From assembly GCA_002345825.1 (NCBI GenBank), contig DDWD01000134.1, forward strand, positions 1 through 18,003: DNA of 18,003 nucleotides. The letters are read 5' to 3'. The DNA comes from Bacteroidales bacterium UBA2295 (GTDB lineage: Bacteria > Bacteroidota > Bacteroidia > Bacteroidales > Tenuifilaceae). The notes beneath the pieces are model-generated. The model ran no database searches and was not told the origin of the DNA. It saw only the letters and a program-made list of their open reading frames with translations. Numbering within the stretch: the first letter of the stretch is position 1; each line of letters begins with the position of its first letter. Made by a program: the position numbers and the translations under genes. Shown piece by piece: positions 1 through 7,134 of this stretch.

Positions 1-11
1 AACTCTTTTAC

Positions 12-54
12 TATTACACAAAAAACACAAAGAAGACACAAAAATCGCAAAGAA
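12..54. repeat. CACAAAG-type periodic tract
   Basis: An A-rich tract in which CACAAA-like units recur about every 9 to 11 bases (starts near 17, 26, 37 and 46, the last degenerate as CGCAAAG). The same kind of tract occurs at 7061-7097 in another intergenic space. Tracts of this style are, from general knowledge, dispersed between genes in many Bacteroidota and related genomes. It lies downstream of the minus-strand TPR gene and does not look coding. Confidence 0.5.
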
Positions 55-134
55 TAATATTTAAAGTGCATAAATACAGGCATATATGTGTTAATATATT
101 GCTTGCGAAAGTTGAGTTAGGATATTTAAGTTTT

Positions 135-869
135 TCACCTTCTACGTCTAGGGGGTGGTGCGTTCTCTTTGCAAAATTCTCTGATGAGGAATTGGGTTTC
201 AACTCTACCAAGTTCTAGCGCTTTGTCTAAATCGAGACAACCATTCTTTTTTAGCCCTTGCAATATTTTGGATAGCCCTCTGTAGTAGTATGCCTCAGAA
301 TTGGTGGGGTCGATAACTATTGCATGGTTAAGATCCATCACTGCGCCTTGCAGATCGTAAACATCAACCCGGGTTTTCCCCCTGTTTACATAGGCCATAA
401 CGAACCGCGAGTCAATCTCTACGGCTTTGTTAAAATCCGAAATGGCACCTTTATAATCCTTAAGTTCAGCTTTGGCTAATCCTCTGTTGTTGTATGCCAT
501 GGCGAATTGGGGTGCAATTTTAACCAGCTCATTAAAATCGGAGACCGCACCTTCAAAATCTTGAATCTTCATCTTAGCATTTGCTCGGTAGTAGTAAGCA
601 ATGGCAAATCGGTAATCAATTTCTAAAGCCTTGTCATAATCCTCTATTGCTCCCTGTATATCGCCCGACTCGACTTTTGAATCACCACGGAAAATATAGG
701 CGTGCTTGTTTACTGGATCAAGCTGAATTGCTTGATTGAGAGTGTTGATTGCTCCTGGATAATCTCCCTGTTCATGCAGAAGGTTGGCTTTGAGCATAAG
801 CTCTTGGCTTGTTTGAGCGAATGACGCTAAGCTGCACAAAAACAGGAAGAGTAATGATAACAACTTCAT
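135..869 (-). CDS. Exported tetratricopeptide repeat (TPR) protein
   Basis: A 244-residue protein with a clear signal peptide (residues 1 to about 18, hydrophobic core ending in SFA before Gln). The rest is almost entirely six tandem 34-residue TPR units, with the usual spaced Gly/Ala, Tyr and Asp-Pro positions (for example NRGLAKAELKDYKGAISDF and AYYYRG). TPR arrays are protein-interaction scaffolds, so this is probably a periplasmic or envelope adaptor; no partner is identifiable. The C-terminus is unusual, ending Ala-Pro-Pro-Pro followed by four Arg. The start follows the DUF4349 gene by only 27 bases on the same strand, so the two are probably co-transcribed. The family call is firm, the specific role unknown. 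Confidence 0.88.
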   Translation of the reverse strand: MKLLSLLFLFLCSLASFAQTSQELMLKANLLHEQGDYPGAINTLNQAIQLDPVNKHAYIFRGDSKVESGDIQGAIEDYDKALEIDYRFAIAYYYRANAKMKIQDFEGAVSDFNELVKIAPQFAMAYNNRGLAKAELKDYKGAISDFNKAVEIDSRFVMAYVNRGKTRVDVYDLQGAVMDLNHAIVIDPTNSEAYYYRGLSKILQGLKKNGCLDLDKALELGRVETQFLIREFCKENAPPPRRRR

Positions 870-896
870 AATTGTACTTATTGCTGATGAATTGTT

Positions 897-1787
897 TTAG
901 CTAGATTGCGAATCATTGGATGTTCCTTTGGTTTTGTTTCTGAGTTTTCTGCGGGACTTTACTTTTCCAAAAGCAAAAATTGATATCCCAACAAGAACCC
1001 AGAGAGGCCACAAGCCAATTACTAAAATAATGAAACTCACAAATCCTTTCCATCCTCTATGTAACGAAGTTTTTAGGCGTTCCCAAAAACTTTCCATTGG
1101 TTCTGGAATGTATTTAAAATCAAGGTTTTGGTAGATATTCAGATTTACAGTGCTGTAATCCACCCTGTTATTTAAATACCTAAGCCTTCCTTCAATCGAT
1201 TCGATATTGCCTCGGATTTCCGCAAGTTTGCTTTCAATTTGCAGTATATCATTAATCGAGTTGGTGCGTTGCAACAGGGTGATAAACTTTTTCTCCACCT
1301 CCCTCTGATTGCTTAACCTACTTTCAATGTCAATGTATTCCTCTGTTACATCGGTGCTGTTGACACTTTTGCTCTCTATTCTTTTGGCAATCTTCTGCAG
1401 GTCGTCAACAATTTGATCTAACGAAACTGCGGGCACCCTAATTACTATGAGGTTTGAAATTCGTTGTTCATAATTATTTAGGTTTTCTGATGATATCCAA
1501 CCCTTGTGTCGCTTGACAATTGAGTCGAGCAAAGGCCGCGATTCCTCGTAGTTTTCTACTTCAATGGATAGGTGTGCATTTCGGATAAGCTTTTGAGTTC
1601 CAGTCGAACGGTCCGCCTCGGTGCTGAATTCATTGCCCTTCATGTTATGAACTGCTCCATCATGAGCCATTCTGGCCATTGGAGCAGACTCGTCGGCAAT
1701 TGAAGCGAGTTCAATTTTTTCGCTATTGGAGTTGCAGGCAATGGCGATAAATACAATTGCTACAAGGAGAAGGGTGCGACTTTTCAT
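897..1787 (-). CDS. DUF4349 domain-containing putative lipoprotein
   Basis: A 296-residue protein. The N-terminus is a lipoprotein-type signal with Cys18 after Ala-Ile-Ala, so the mature protein is probably lipid-anchored. Residues about 65-225 match the DUF4349 pattern: RKLIRNAHLSIEV-like opening, a strand-rich portion with IVIRVPA, the V(T)EEYIDIESRL motif, then a long heptad-like helix (about 160-205) that ends in RVDYSTVNLNIY. A transmembrane segment follows at about 249-273, then a basic tail (KSRRKLRNK). The family's biochemical function is not known to me; the coiled coil plus membrane segment suggests an envelope protein. A lipobox and a C-terminal membrane helix together make the topology uncertain. 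The downstream TPR gene is 27 bases away and likely shares its transcript. Confidence 0.85.
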   Translation of the reverse strand: MKSRTLLLVAIVFIAIACNSNSEKIELASIADESAPMARMAHDGAVHNMKGNEFSTEADRSTGTQKLIRNAHLSIEVENYEESRPLLDSIVKRHKGWISSENLNNYEQRISNLIVIRVPAVSLDQIVDDLQKIAKRIESKSVNSTDVTEEYIDIESRLSNQREVEKKFITLLQRTNSINDILQIESKLAEIRGNIESIEGRLRYLNNRVDYSTVNLNIYQNLDFKYIPEPMESFWERLKTSLHRGWKGFVSFIILVIGLWPLWVLVGISIFAFGKVKSRRKLRNKTKGTSNDSQSS

Positions 1788-1889
1788 GGGTTTAATATTT
1801 TATGCAAGGTAGCAAATAAAAGTGTTTTTTTACATAGGAAACATTGTACTAACAAATTTTAAACCAAATGGTAAACTGTTATGATATAT

Positions 1890-2888
1890 CTAATTGTAAA
1901 AATTATTCTCGAATGCGTTAAATATCGATCGTTTTAGAATAATCCTATGCCAAACGGCATGCATGAATCCCAACCCGTAACCATAAAGTTGTACCCAGGC
2001 CGCAGCAATGCTAAGTGTTGCTACTTTAAAACTTCTGGTAAGAATCAATGAGTTTGATAAAATAAGTATTGAATAAGTAATGGGAACAAGGAGAGAGTAG
2101 GGACAAAAAAATCCGCAGATAACAAAAACTGTCATTGCAACCACAAATGCCGATGGTAAAAGGTGTACCAATTTTAAACTTTTGGGATGAAGAATGTTGA
2201 GGTTAATCCGAGCGATACCCGAGTTATAAACCTGTCGGTAAAACTTTCTAAAATCGGTGCGTCGCTTATGATAAACAAAAGCATTGGGGAATAGACGTGT
2301 TGAAAATCCTGCTTTGAGAATTCGTATGCTAAAATCGATATCCTCGCCAAACCTTAGGGTTGAGAAGCCTTTGGTTTCATCAAAAACCTTTCGCGATATT
2401 CCCATATTGAAGCTGCGAGGGTAGAACTTATCAAGCCTTTCTTTACCCCCTCGAATTCCGCCTGTTGTGAAAAACGATGTCATGGAGTAGTTAATGGCCT
2501 TTTGCGTAGGTGTAAACGATTCGTGAGCTCTGTCGGGGCCTCCAAAAGCATCCACAGGTTTAACGCTTAGTTCATAATCAACCTCACTAATGTAGTTTTT
2601 GGGGATAATGCAGTCGGAGTCGAAAAAGATAATAAATTCGCCCTGCGATTTTACTGCCCCGTAATTACGCGTTGTGCCAGGACCAGTGTTTTCTTTTGTG
2701 TGATATTGTATAGCTAGTGATTGGCTATACTTTTTTACAATCTCCTCACAAGGTTCGCTCGATCCATCCTCAACAATAACTATCTCAAAATCTTTATAGT
2801 TCTGCTCGGTTAAACTTTGGAGCAACTCATCAACCTCGTTGGGTCGGTTATATACTGGAACAACTATGGAATATTTGGGCTGTGACAT
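1890..2888 (-). CDS. Membrane-associated family 2 glycosyltransferase
   Basis: A 332-residue GT2 (GT-A fold) enzyme. The N-terminus reads YSIVVPVYNRP (residues 6-16), followed by the IVEDGSS nucleotide-binding strand near residue 40. The metal-binding DxD is Asp90-Ser-Asp92 (FFDSDC), and the probable catalytic-base region is Glu182-Asp183 in RFGEDIDF. Two hydrophobic stretches near residues 245-290 and a third around 290-310 indicate C-terminal membrane segments, so it acts at the cytoplasmic face of the inner membrane on a lipid or polymer acceptor. The sugar donor and acceptor cannot be told from sequence, and no polysaccharide cluster surrounds it. It appears to be a single-gene transcript with its own consensus promoter at 2908-2937 and a very short leader. 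Confidence 0.9.
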   Translation of the reverse strand: MSQPKYSIVVPVYNRPNEVDELLQSLTEQNYKDFEIVIVEDGSSEPCEEIVKKYSQSLAIQYHTKENTGPGTTRNYGAVKSQGEFIIFFDSDCIIPKNYISEVDYELSVKPVDAFGGPDRAHESFTPTQKAINYSMTSFFTTGGIRGGKERLDKFYPRSFNMGISRKVFDETKGFSTLRFGEDIDFSIRILKAGFSTRLFPNAFVYHKRRTDFRKFYRQVYNSGIARINLNILHPKSLKLVHLLPSAFVVAMTVFVICGFFCPYSLLVPITYSILILSNSLILTRSFKVATLSIAAAWVQLYGYGLGFMHAVWHRIILKRSIFNAFENNFYN

Positions 2889-2907
2889 AAAAGGCTAATG
2901 TTTATTG

Positions 2908-2937
2908 CAAAGATAACGCTTTGAGGTATACTCCAAA
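2908..2937 (-). promoter_or_regulatory. Bacteroidota-type promoter for the glycosyltransferase
   Basis: Read on the minus strand, TTTG (2937-2934) is followed after 18 bases by TATCTTTG (2915-2908). Both match the Bacteroidota primary-sigma consensus (TTTG at -33, TAnnTTTG at -7) exactly. The -7 box lies 19 bases before the glycosyltransferase ATG, implying a very short leader. Confidence 0.6.
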
Positions 2938-2966
2938 CACTAAAAGTTGCTTAGCGAGGCTGTTGG

Positions 2967-3887
2967 CTAGTTTAAGGTGATATAGGGCCTGAACTTGAGG
3001 TAAGTGCTTGAGTCTAGCAACTTGTTTGTTGTTAACTCTTTAGCCGAATTGTAGTTGCCCATAGTTTCGCGATAGTATATAATTGCTCGGGCTTGATAAT
3101 CGGTAAGATAAGGGTGTTTTCTAAGCTCTTCGTAGTCCACAAGGTTTATGTTGATTTTTTTGATGGCAAGGGTATCTACCCAAACCTGATCGTTGATTGA
3201 TACCAGCAACTCCTGGGGGAACCCGTATACCTCCAATAGCTGATTGATGTTGTAAAAACCTCCAAGCAGCTGTCTGTACGAAATAATTCGTCGGGCATAA
3301 CCACGACCAATACCTCGTATTCTAGTTATCTCAAGGGTATCCACTGTGTTTAGGTCAAGATAAATCTTTGTCTCTTCTTTTTTAGGGGCTTCATATTCGT
3401 TGGTGCTTTTCTCAGCCAATTTCAATTCCGGTTCCTTAATTGGTTTAATTTGTATGTATGGCTTTATCTGTGCAAACAAAGAGGAATCGATTACATACAT
3501 TTTGGCAAAATCTTCGGGTTGGCGAAATTGTCCTCCTTTTTGTCTATAGTTTTCAATTACAGCAGCTTGCTTTAACGATAATCCCATTCGGACTAACTCC
3601 GAAGTGCTTACTGTATTCGGATCGAAATAAAAACGTTCCGCTTTTTGTGTCGGTGGCCTTTCTTCTTCAACCATCGAGAAACTTGGCTTAGGCTTTGGCT
3701 TAGAGTAGGAGAGGGTGTTCAAGAAACTATCTATAGCATAAAAACTGTTCGACTCAAGAATTGGATCGGGGGTATAAATAAATGTTTGGTGAATAAATGG
3801 AAAAAGAGCACAAAGCACAACAAGAAATGAAAGCGTTATAATTCCATATCGCTGTAATTTTGAGTAGCTGAACCATTCTTTCCACAT
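2967..3887 (-). CDS. Membrane-anchored helix-hairpin-helix protein (ComEA-like repeats)
   Basis: A 306-residue protein with one transmembrane segment near residues 15-34, preceded by a basic N-terminus, which suggests the bulk faces the periplasm. After a Pro-rich linker come three ComEA-like helix-hairpin-helix units: FDPNTVSTSELVRMGLS (from about 88), LDLNTVDTLEITRIRGIG (from about 178) and ININLVDYEELRKHPYL (from about 245). Each contains the asparagine and the hairpin followed by an ARxIIxYR-like helix. The middle unit has the canonical RIRGIGRGYARRI hairpin. Such units bind DNA non-specifically in ComEA, but here the role is inferred only; similar multi-HhH proteins are common in Bacteroidota and mostly uncharacterised. 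No competence gene is adjacent. A -7-like box is present at 3932-3939. Confidence 0.85.
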   Translation of the reverse strand: MWKEWFSYSKLQRYGIITLSFLVVLCALFPFIHQTFIYTPDPILESNSFYAIDSFLNTLSYSKPKPKPSFSMVEEERPPTQKAERFYFDPNTVSTSELVRMGLSLKQAAVIENYRQKGGQFRQPEDFAKMYVIDSSLFAQIKPYIQIKPIKEPELKLAEKSTNEYEAPKKEETKIYLDLNTVDTLEITRIRGIGRGYARRIISYRQLLGGFYNINQLLEVYGFPQELLVSINDQVWVDTLAIKKININLVDYEELRKHPYLTDYQARAIIYYRETMGNYNSAKELTTNKLLDSSTYLKFRPYITLN

Positions 3888-3931
3888 AAAGAATGAGTTT
3901 GTTTGAGTAACTAATTAATTTATAGATATAT

Positions 3932-3939
3932 CAAAGTTA
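3932..3939 (-). promoter_or_regulatory. -7 box candidate for the HhH gene
   Basis: On the minus strand this reads TAACTTTG, an exact TAnnTTTG match, 45 bases before the HhH start codon. No exact TTTG is found at the expected upstream distance, so support is moderate. Confidence 0.35.
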
Positions 3940-4000
3940 ATTAAAAATGTTTCTCTGCCCATAATTTCTACCTCGGTTACTGTAAATTTTCTCGTTAAAG

Positions 4001-4030
4001 TTTGCTCCTTTAATTTTTTTATTACCTTTA
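4001..4030 (+). promoter_or_regulatory. Promoter of the TetR-ABC exporter operon
   Basis: TTTG at 4001-4004 is followed after 18 bases by TACCTTTA at 4023-4030, which matches TAnnTTTG at all but the last base. This is the same spacing as the glycosyltransferase promoter. The last base of the -7 box is the first base of the palindromic operator, so a bound repressor would cover the start of transcription. Confidence 0.55.
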
Positions 4031-4047
4031 CCAACCAAACGGTCGGT
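4030..4047 (+). promoter_or_regulatory. Putative TetR-family operator
   Basis: An 18-base imperfect palindrome, ACCAACCAA/ACGGTCGGT, with 6 of 9 symmetric positions matching. It has the ACC-n-ACC and GGT-n-GGT half-sites seen in many TetR-family operators. It lies between the -7 box and the regulator ATG at 4055, an arrangement typical of autorepression. Binding is inferred, not shown. Confidence 0.6.
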
Positions 4048-4054
4048 ATGTTTT

Positions 4055-4648
4055 ATGGTGAAAACTAAAGATTTTATACTGTTTGAAGCCTTTCGGTTAT
4101 TCCTTGAAAAAGGTTACGACAAGGTTTCGATGAATGAGTTGGTGAGGGTATCGGGTCTGTCGAAGGGGGCTTTTTATCATTATTTCACAAGCAAGGAGGA
4201 GCTTTTCAGGCAAGCCATTACTACCCATTTCATCGCCGGGCTAGGTGAGGGTATTGCTCCAGCTAAGCAAGGGGATACGCTATTGGCAAGTTTAATTGGC
4301 ATAATCGATTCAAAGGCTCAAGCCTATAAAAATATGCTGGAGATGAATGAGAACTCCAACTTTTTCAATCTTCTATTTCAAGCAATAAGCATGTTCCCTG
4401 AGTTCCGGAATGATTTAAAGGTTGGGAACTTGCTTGAGGAGGATAAACTGGTGCAAATTTTGGAAAGCGCATTAGCAAAAGGCGAGATATCTTCTGCCGT
4501 TTCAACTCGGAAACTAGCACAGATGTACGCTGCCATGCTCGATGGGATGGAGCTGCACGCGGTGGTAACCGGTGAGTTGGACTCGCTCCACAACGAGGAA
4601 CGAAAGGCTACAGCAGAATTTGTTAATCTTCTCAAAGGAAACAGCTAA
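4055..4648 (+). CDS. TetR/AcrR-family transcriptional regulator
   Basis: A 197-residue one-component repressor. Residues about 5-50 form the TetR DNA-binding domain: ILFEAFRLFLEKGYDKVSM, then the helix-turn-helix VRVSGLSKGAFYHYFTSKEELF, close to the family consensus. The remaining all-helical domain would hold the ligand pocket and dimer interface; its ligand cannot be predicted. It is the first gene of a four-gene operon, 17 bases ahead of the ABC ATPase. The palindrome at 4030-4047 just before its start suggests that it represses its own operon and is released by a substrate of the exporter. The chosen ATG leaves the operator in a short leader of about 20 bases. Confidence 0.92.
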   Translation: MVKTKDFILFEAFRLFLEKGYDKVSMNELVRVSGLSKGAFYHYFTSKEELFRQAITTHFIAGLGEGIAPAKQGDTLLASLIGIIDSKAQAYKNMLEMNENSNFFNLLFQAISMFPEFRNDLKVGNLLEEDKLVQILESALAKGEISSAVSTRKLAQMYAAMLDGMELHAVVTGELDSLHNEERKATAEFVNLLKGNS

Positions 4649-4665
4649 CACAAAAATGACACACT

Positions 4666-5529
4666 ATGATATCAGTAAAAAACCTTTCGTATTCCTACCC
4701 CAAATCGAAGGTAGAAGCGGTCAAGGAAATTACGTTCGATGTGCAGGAGGGCGAAATATTTGGCTTTCTGGGGCCAAGTGGTGCGGGTAAAAGTACCACC
4801 CAAAAGCTTTTGATAAAGCTTTTACAGGGATATCGTGGTGAGGTAGACGTGCTGAAACGCCCTTTGGGCAAATGGAATGGCGATTATTTTGCCAATATTG
4901 GGGTGGGGTTCGAGTTACCAAACCACTACCTAAAGCTAACGGGCGAGGAGAACCTCAAGCTGTTTGCATCGTTTTACCCAACAGTTGCCTATAAACCAAT
5001 TGAGTTGCTGCGAATGGTTGAGCTGGAGGAACACGCCAAAAAGCCAGTGGAGTCCTATTCTAAGGGGATGAAGATGCGCCTGAACTTTGTACGAGCGCTT
5101 ATGCATAATCCCAGCTTGCTGTTTCTCGATGAGCCTACATCGGGGCTCGACCCAGGTTACGCCCGAATGATTAAGGATATAATTATCGATCTGAAGAAAC
5201 GTGGCAAAACCATATTTCTCACCACCCACAATATGCATGATGCCGATGAGCTGTGCGATCGGGTTGCCTTTATGGTGGATGGTGAGCTGAAGCTAATTGG
5301 CTCGCCTCGCGAACTTAAATTGCAGAACGGCAAGCGTAGAGTAAAGGTTGAAACACACGATGAGGGTAAACTGGTTGCCCACGAATTTGAGATCAATGGA
5401 TTGGCTCAAAATGCTGAATTTATAAGATGTATTAGCAGTCCCAACCTGCAGTCGATTCACTCGTGCGAGGAGAGCTTGGAGGAGGTATTCTTACGAACCA
5501 CTGGAAAAAGCTTAAAGGTAAGTGGATAG
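4666..5529 (+). CDS. ABC transporter ATP-binding protein (drug-export type)
   Basis: A 287-residue ATPase that powers the two permeases downstream. Walker A is GPSGAGKST (residues 36-44), the ABC signature is the degenerate YSKGM near 131-135, Walker B with the catalytic Glu is LLFLDEPTSGLD (about 149-160), and the switch His is in LTTHNM near 188. Where the Q-loop is expected the protein reads GVGFELPNHY, so the usual glutamine appears to be replaced by Glu. I recall similar FExPN variants in fluoroquinolone-export-like ATPases, but could not verify this. Residues after about 215 form a C-terminal extension common in ABC-2 exporters. Gene order (regulator, ATPase, two permeases) fits a heterodimeric small-molecule exporter at the inner membrane. 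The substrate is unknown. Confidence 0.93.
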   Translation: MISVKNLSYSYPKSKVEAVKEITFDVQEGEIFGFLGPSGAGKSTTQKLLIKLLQGYRGEVDVLKRPLGKWNGDYFANIGVGFELPNHYLKLTGEENLKLFASFYPTVAYKPIELLRMVELEEHAKKPVESYSKGMKMRLNFVRALMHNPSLLFLDEPTSGLDPGYARMIKDIIIDLKKRGKTIFLTTHNMHDADELCDRVAFMVDGELKLIGSPRELKLQNGKRRVKVETHDEGKLVAHEFEINGLAQNAEFIRCISSPNLQSIHSCEESLEEVFLRTTGKSLKVSG

Positions 5530-5590
5530 AATTTTTTATAGTGCCAACTTATTGCAAAAACCAAAACAGTACAACGTAAACATCATCTTT

Positions 5591-6277
5591 ATGAAAACTC
5601 TTTTGAATCTCCTTAAGTGGGATTTAATTTTACTAGTTAAATACGGAATTTTGCCTGTGGCAACAGGGATTGGGGCGCTTTACATTGTGCTGATATACTT
5701 GCTGAATATCCCTAACAATATTGTAGCTCTTCTGATCTTTTCTGACCCTTCGATGATGGGATTTATCTTCATTGGGGTGATGGTGCTGTTTGAGAAGCAG
5801 GCCGGTACCAGTTCGGTCTTGGTGGTAACCCCTTTGCAACCTTGGCAGTACCTTCTTTCCAAATCAATTTCTTTGTCAATTCCAGCAGTAATTGTAGCGC
5901 TGTCTATGGTTTTAGCATCTCAATCGGGTGGATCGTACGTGATAGTAACGGTTGCAGTGGTGCTCACATCCATTCTTTTTTTGCTGCTGGGATTTGTGGG
6001 GGCACAAAGGGTAAAAACCTTTAATCAGTATATTCTGATAATTCCGATGTTTTTAGCCCCATTCTGCATTCCTCTGGTTGATTACTTCGGCTTGTGGCAA
6101 TCGCATTTGATGTGGATTATCCCAACGCACTCATCGTTGAAACTCCTCTCGGGGGCTTTTGGTGATATTAAACTGTGGGAGGTAACACTTTCGATAGCAA
6201 TCCTTACAGTATCTATTTACATTGCCTGGCAATGGGCTCTTAAGGTTTATAAAGAAAAGATGATAGAGGCGGCTTAA
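5591..6277 (+). CDS. ABC-2 type exporter permease, subunit 1
   Basis: An integral membrane protein of 228 residues with about six hydrophobic helices. After MKTLLNLLKWDLILLVKYG comes a first helix pair, then the conserved cytoplasmic loop GVMVLFEKQAGTSSVLVVTPLQPWQYLLSK. This E-(n)-G-(n)-VTPL-(n)-YLLSK pattern is typical of ABC-2 permeases of the fluoroquinolone/multidrug-exporter type. The ATG at 5591 was chosen because this N-terminus fits the family; an in-frame GTG at 5522, overlapping the ATPase by eight bases, would add 23 atypical residues. It probably pairs with the next gene as a heterodimer and uses the upstream ATPase. Substrate unknown. Confidence 0.85.
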   Translation: MKTLLNLLKWDLILLVKYGILPVATGIGALYIVLIYLLNIPNNIVALLIFSDPSMMGFIFIGVMVLFEKQAGTSSVLVVTPLQPWQYLLSKSISLSIPAVIVALSMVLASQSGGSYVIVTVAVVLTSILFLLLGFVGAQRVKTFNQYILIIPMFLAPFCIPLVDYFGLWQSHLMWIIPTHSSLKLLSGAFGDIKLWEVTLSIAILTVSIYIAWQWALKVYKEKMIEAA

Positions 6278-6302
6278 CACATAATCGAATAAAACTACTA
6301 CT

Positions 6303-7010
6303 ATGCATTCGACATACCTTTCGGTTTTGTATGCAGACACAAGGAATATTCTGCGCGATAGTTCCCTTGTACTGATGTTGGTTGTCCCTTTTTTAATGGT
6401 TCCGCTGATACGGTTTGGGGGCACTGCCTTAATTGAGCTTTTTCCCGAGGTTGCGGACTATGCCCCTATGGTTATCCTTTTGTTTGGCGCTATGGTGGCC
6501 ATATTCCCTGCCTTTGTAATGGGTTTTGTGATGATGGACGAAAAGGATGGTGGAATAAATCATGTGCTGCGAGTTTTGCCCTTTAATCTGAGCAAGCTCA
6601 TTGGCCTTAGGGTGGCCTCGATGGTTGCAGTTGGTATGTTTAACTCTATCTTCTTTTTTGCCCTTAACGGTGTTGTTTCAATTGAACTTGTTAAGATGGT
6701 TGTTCTTTCCGTTAACGTTTCAATGCTGGCACCCATCCTGGCGTTTACAATGCTATGCATTTCATCGAATAAGATTGAGGCGGCAGCAGTGCTTAAGGGG
6801 ATTAGCTTCGTAATTGTAATTGCTTTTACTCAATTCTTTATCCCTGGGGGATTGAAATATTTGCTCGCACCCATACCCACCTTTTGGGCCTGCCGATCGT
6901 TTGAGGAGATAAACAGTTTTGGGCCTTTTGCCCTGTTTAGCGTAATTGGAATCTTCTTGCAGTTGGTATACCTATCGTTGCTCTGGAGGGTGTTTTTAAG
7001 GAAATGGTAG
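6303..7010 (+). CDS. ABC-2 type exporter permease, subunit 2
   Basis: A 235-residue permease with about six transmembrane helices. It starts with a short cytoplasmic amphipathic segment (YADTRNILRDSSLVLMLVVPF), followed by the ABC-2 signature region MGFVMMDEKDGGINHVLRVLPF near residues 76-97, in which the Asp-Glu-Lys-Asp turn contacts the ATPase. Only 25 bases separate it from subunit 1, and it is the last gene of the TetR-led operon. It differs enough from subunit 1 to suggest a heterodimeric channel. It converges with the DUF4139 gene across a repeat-bearing spacer with no clear intrinsic terminator. Exporter role is well supported by context; the substrate is not. Confidence 0.87.
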   Translation: MHSTYLSVLYADTRNILRDSSLVLMLVVPFLMVPLIRFGGTALIELFPEVADYAPMVILLFGAMVAIFPAFVMGFVMMDEKDGGINHVLRVLPFNLSKLIGLRVASMVAVGMFNSIFFFALNGVVSIELVKMVVLSVNVSMLAPILAFTMLCISSNKIEAAAVLKGISFVIVIAFTQFFIPGGLKYLLAPIPTFWACRSFEEINSFGPFALFSVIGIFLQLVYLSLLWRVFLRKW

Positions 7011-7029
7011 CATTATACCTTTTTGTTTT

Positions 7030-7097
7030 CTGCGCCCTCTTTGTGATGGGTGTAATATAACCACAAAGGATACAAAGGAGGCGCAGAGTTCCACAAA
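7030..7097. repeat. Imperfect hairpin with CACAAAG repeats
   Basis: Arms 7030-7044 and 7072-7086 are complementary at 14 of 15 positions if one G-U pair is counted, with a 27-base loop. The right arm is part of a run of CACAAAG-like units at about 9-10 base spacing (7062, 7071, 7082, 7092). It fills the spacer between the convergent exporter and DUF4139 genes. Neither side of the stem is followed by a T tract, so it does not look like an ordinary intrinsic terminator. Confidence 0.55.
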
Positions 7098-7134
7098 GCA
7101 TTACATTTAATTCCCACTATGTTGCGAAAAATCT

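Noticed and set aside
14..211. Minus-strand open frame of 65 residues at the left edge
   Set aside because: It overlaps the 3' end of the TPR gene on the same strand in another frame and runs through the A-rich repeat, giving low-complexity Phe/Val sequence.
5522..5590. GTG start for permease subunit 1 overlapping the ATPase gene
   Set aside because: The added 23 residues do not look like an ABC-2 N-terminus, whereas the ATG at 5591 gives a typical one; the GTG cannot be fully excluded.
7030..7086. Hairpin as a standard intrinsic terminator for the exporter operon
   Set aside because: The loop is 27 bases and no T tract follows on either strand.
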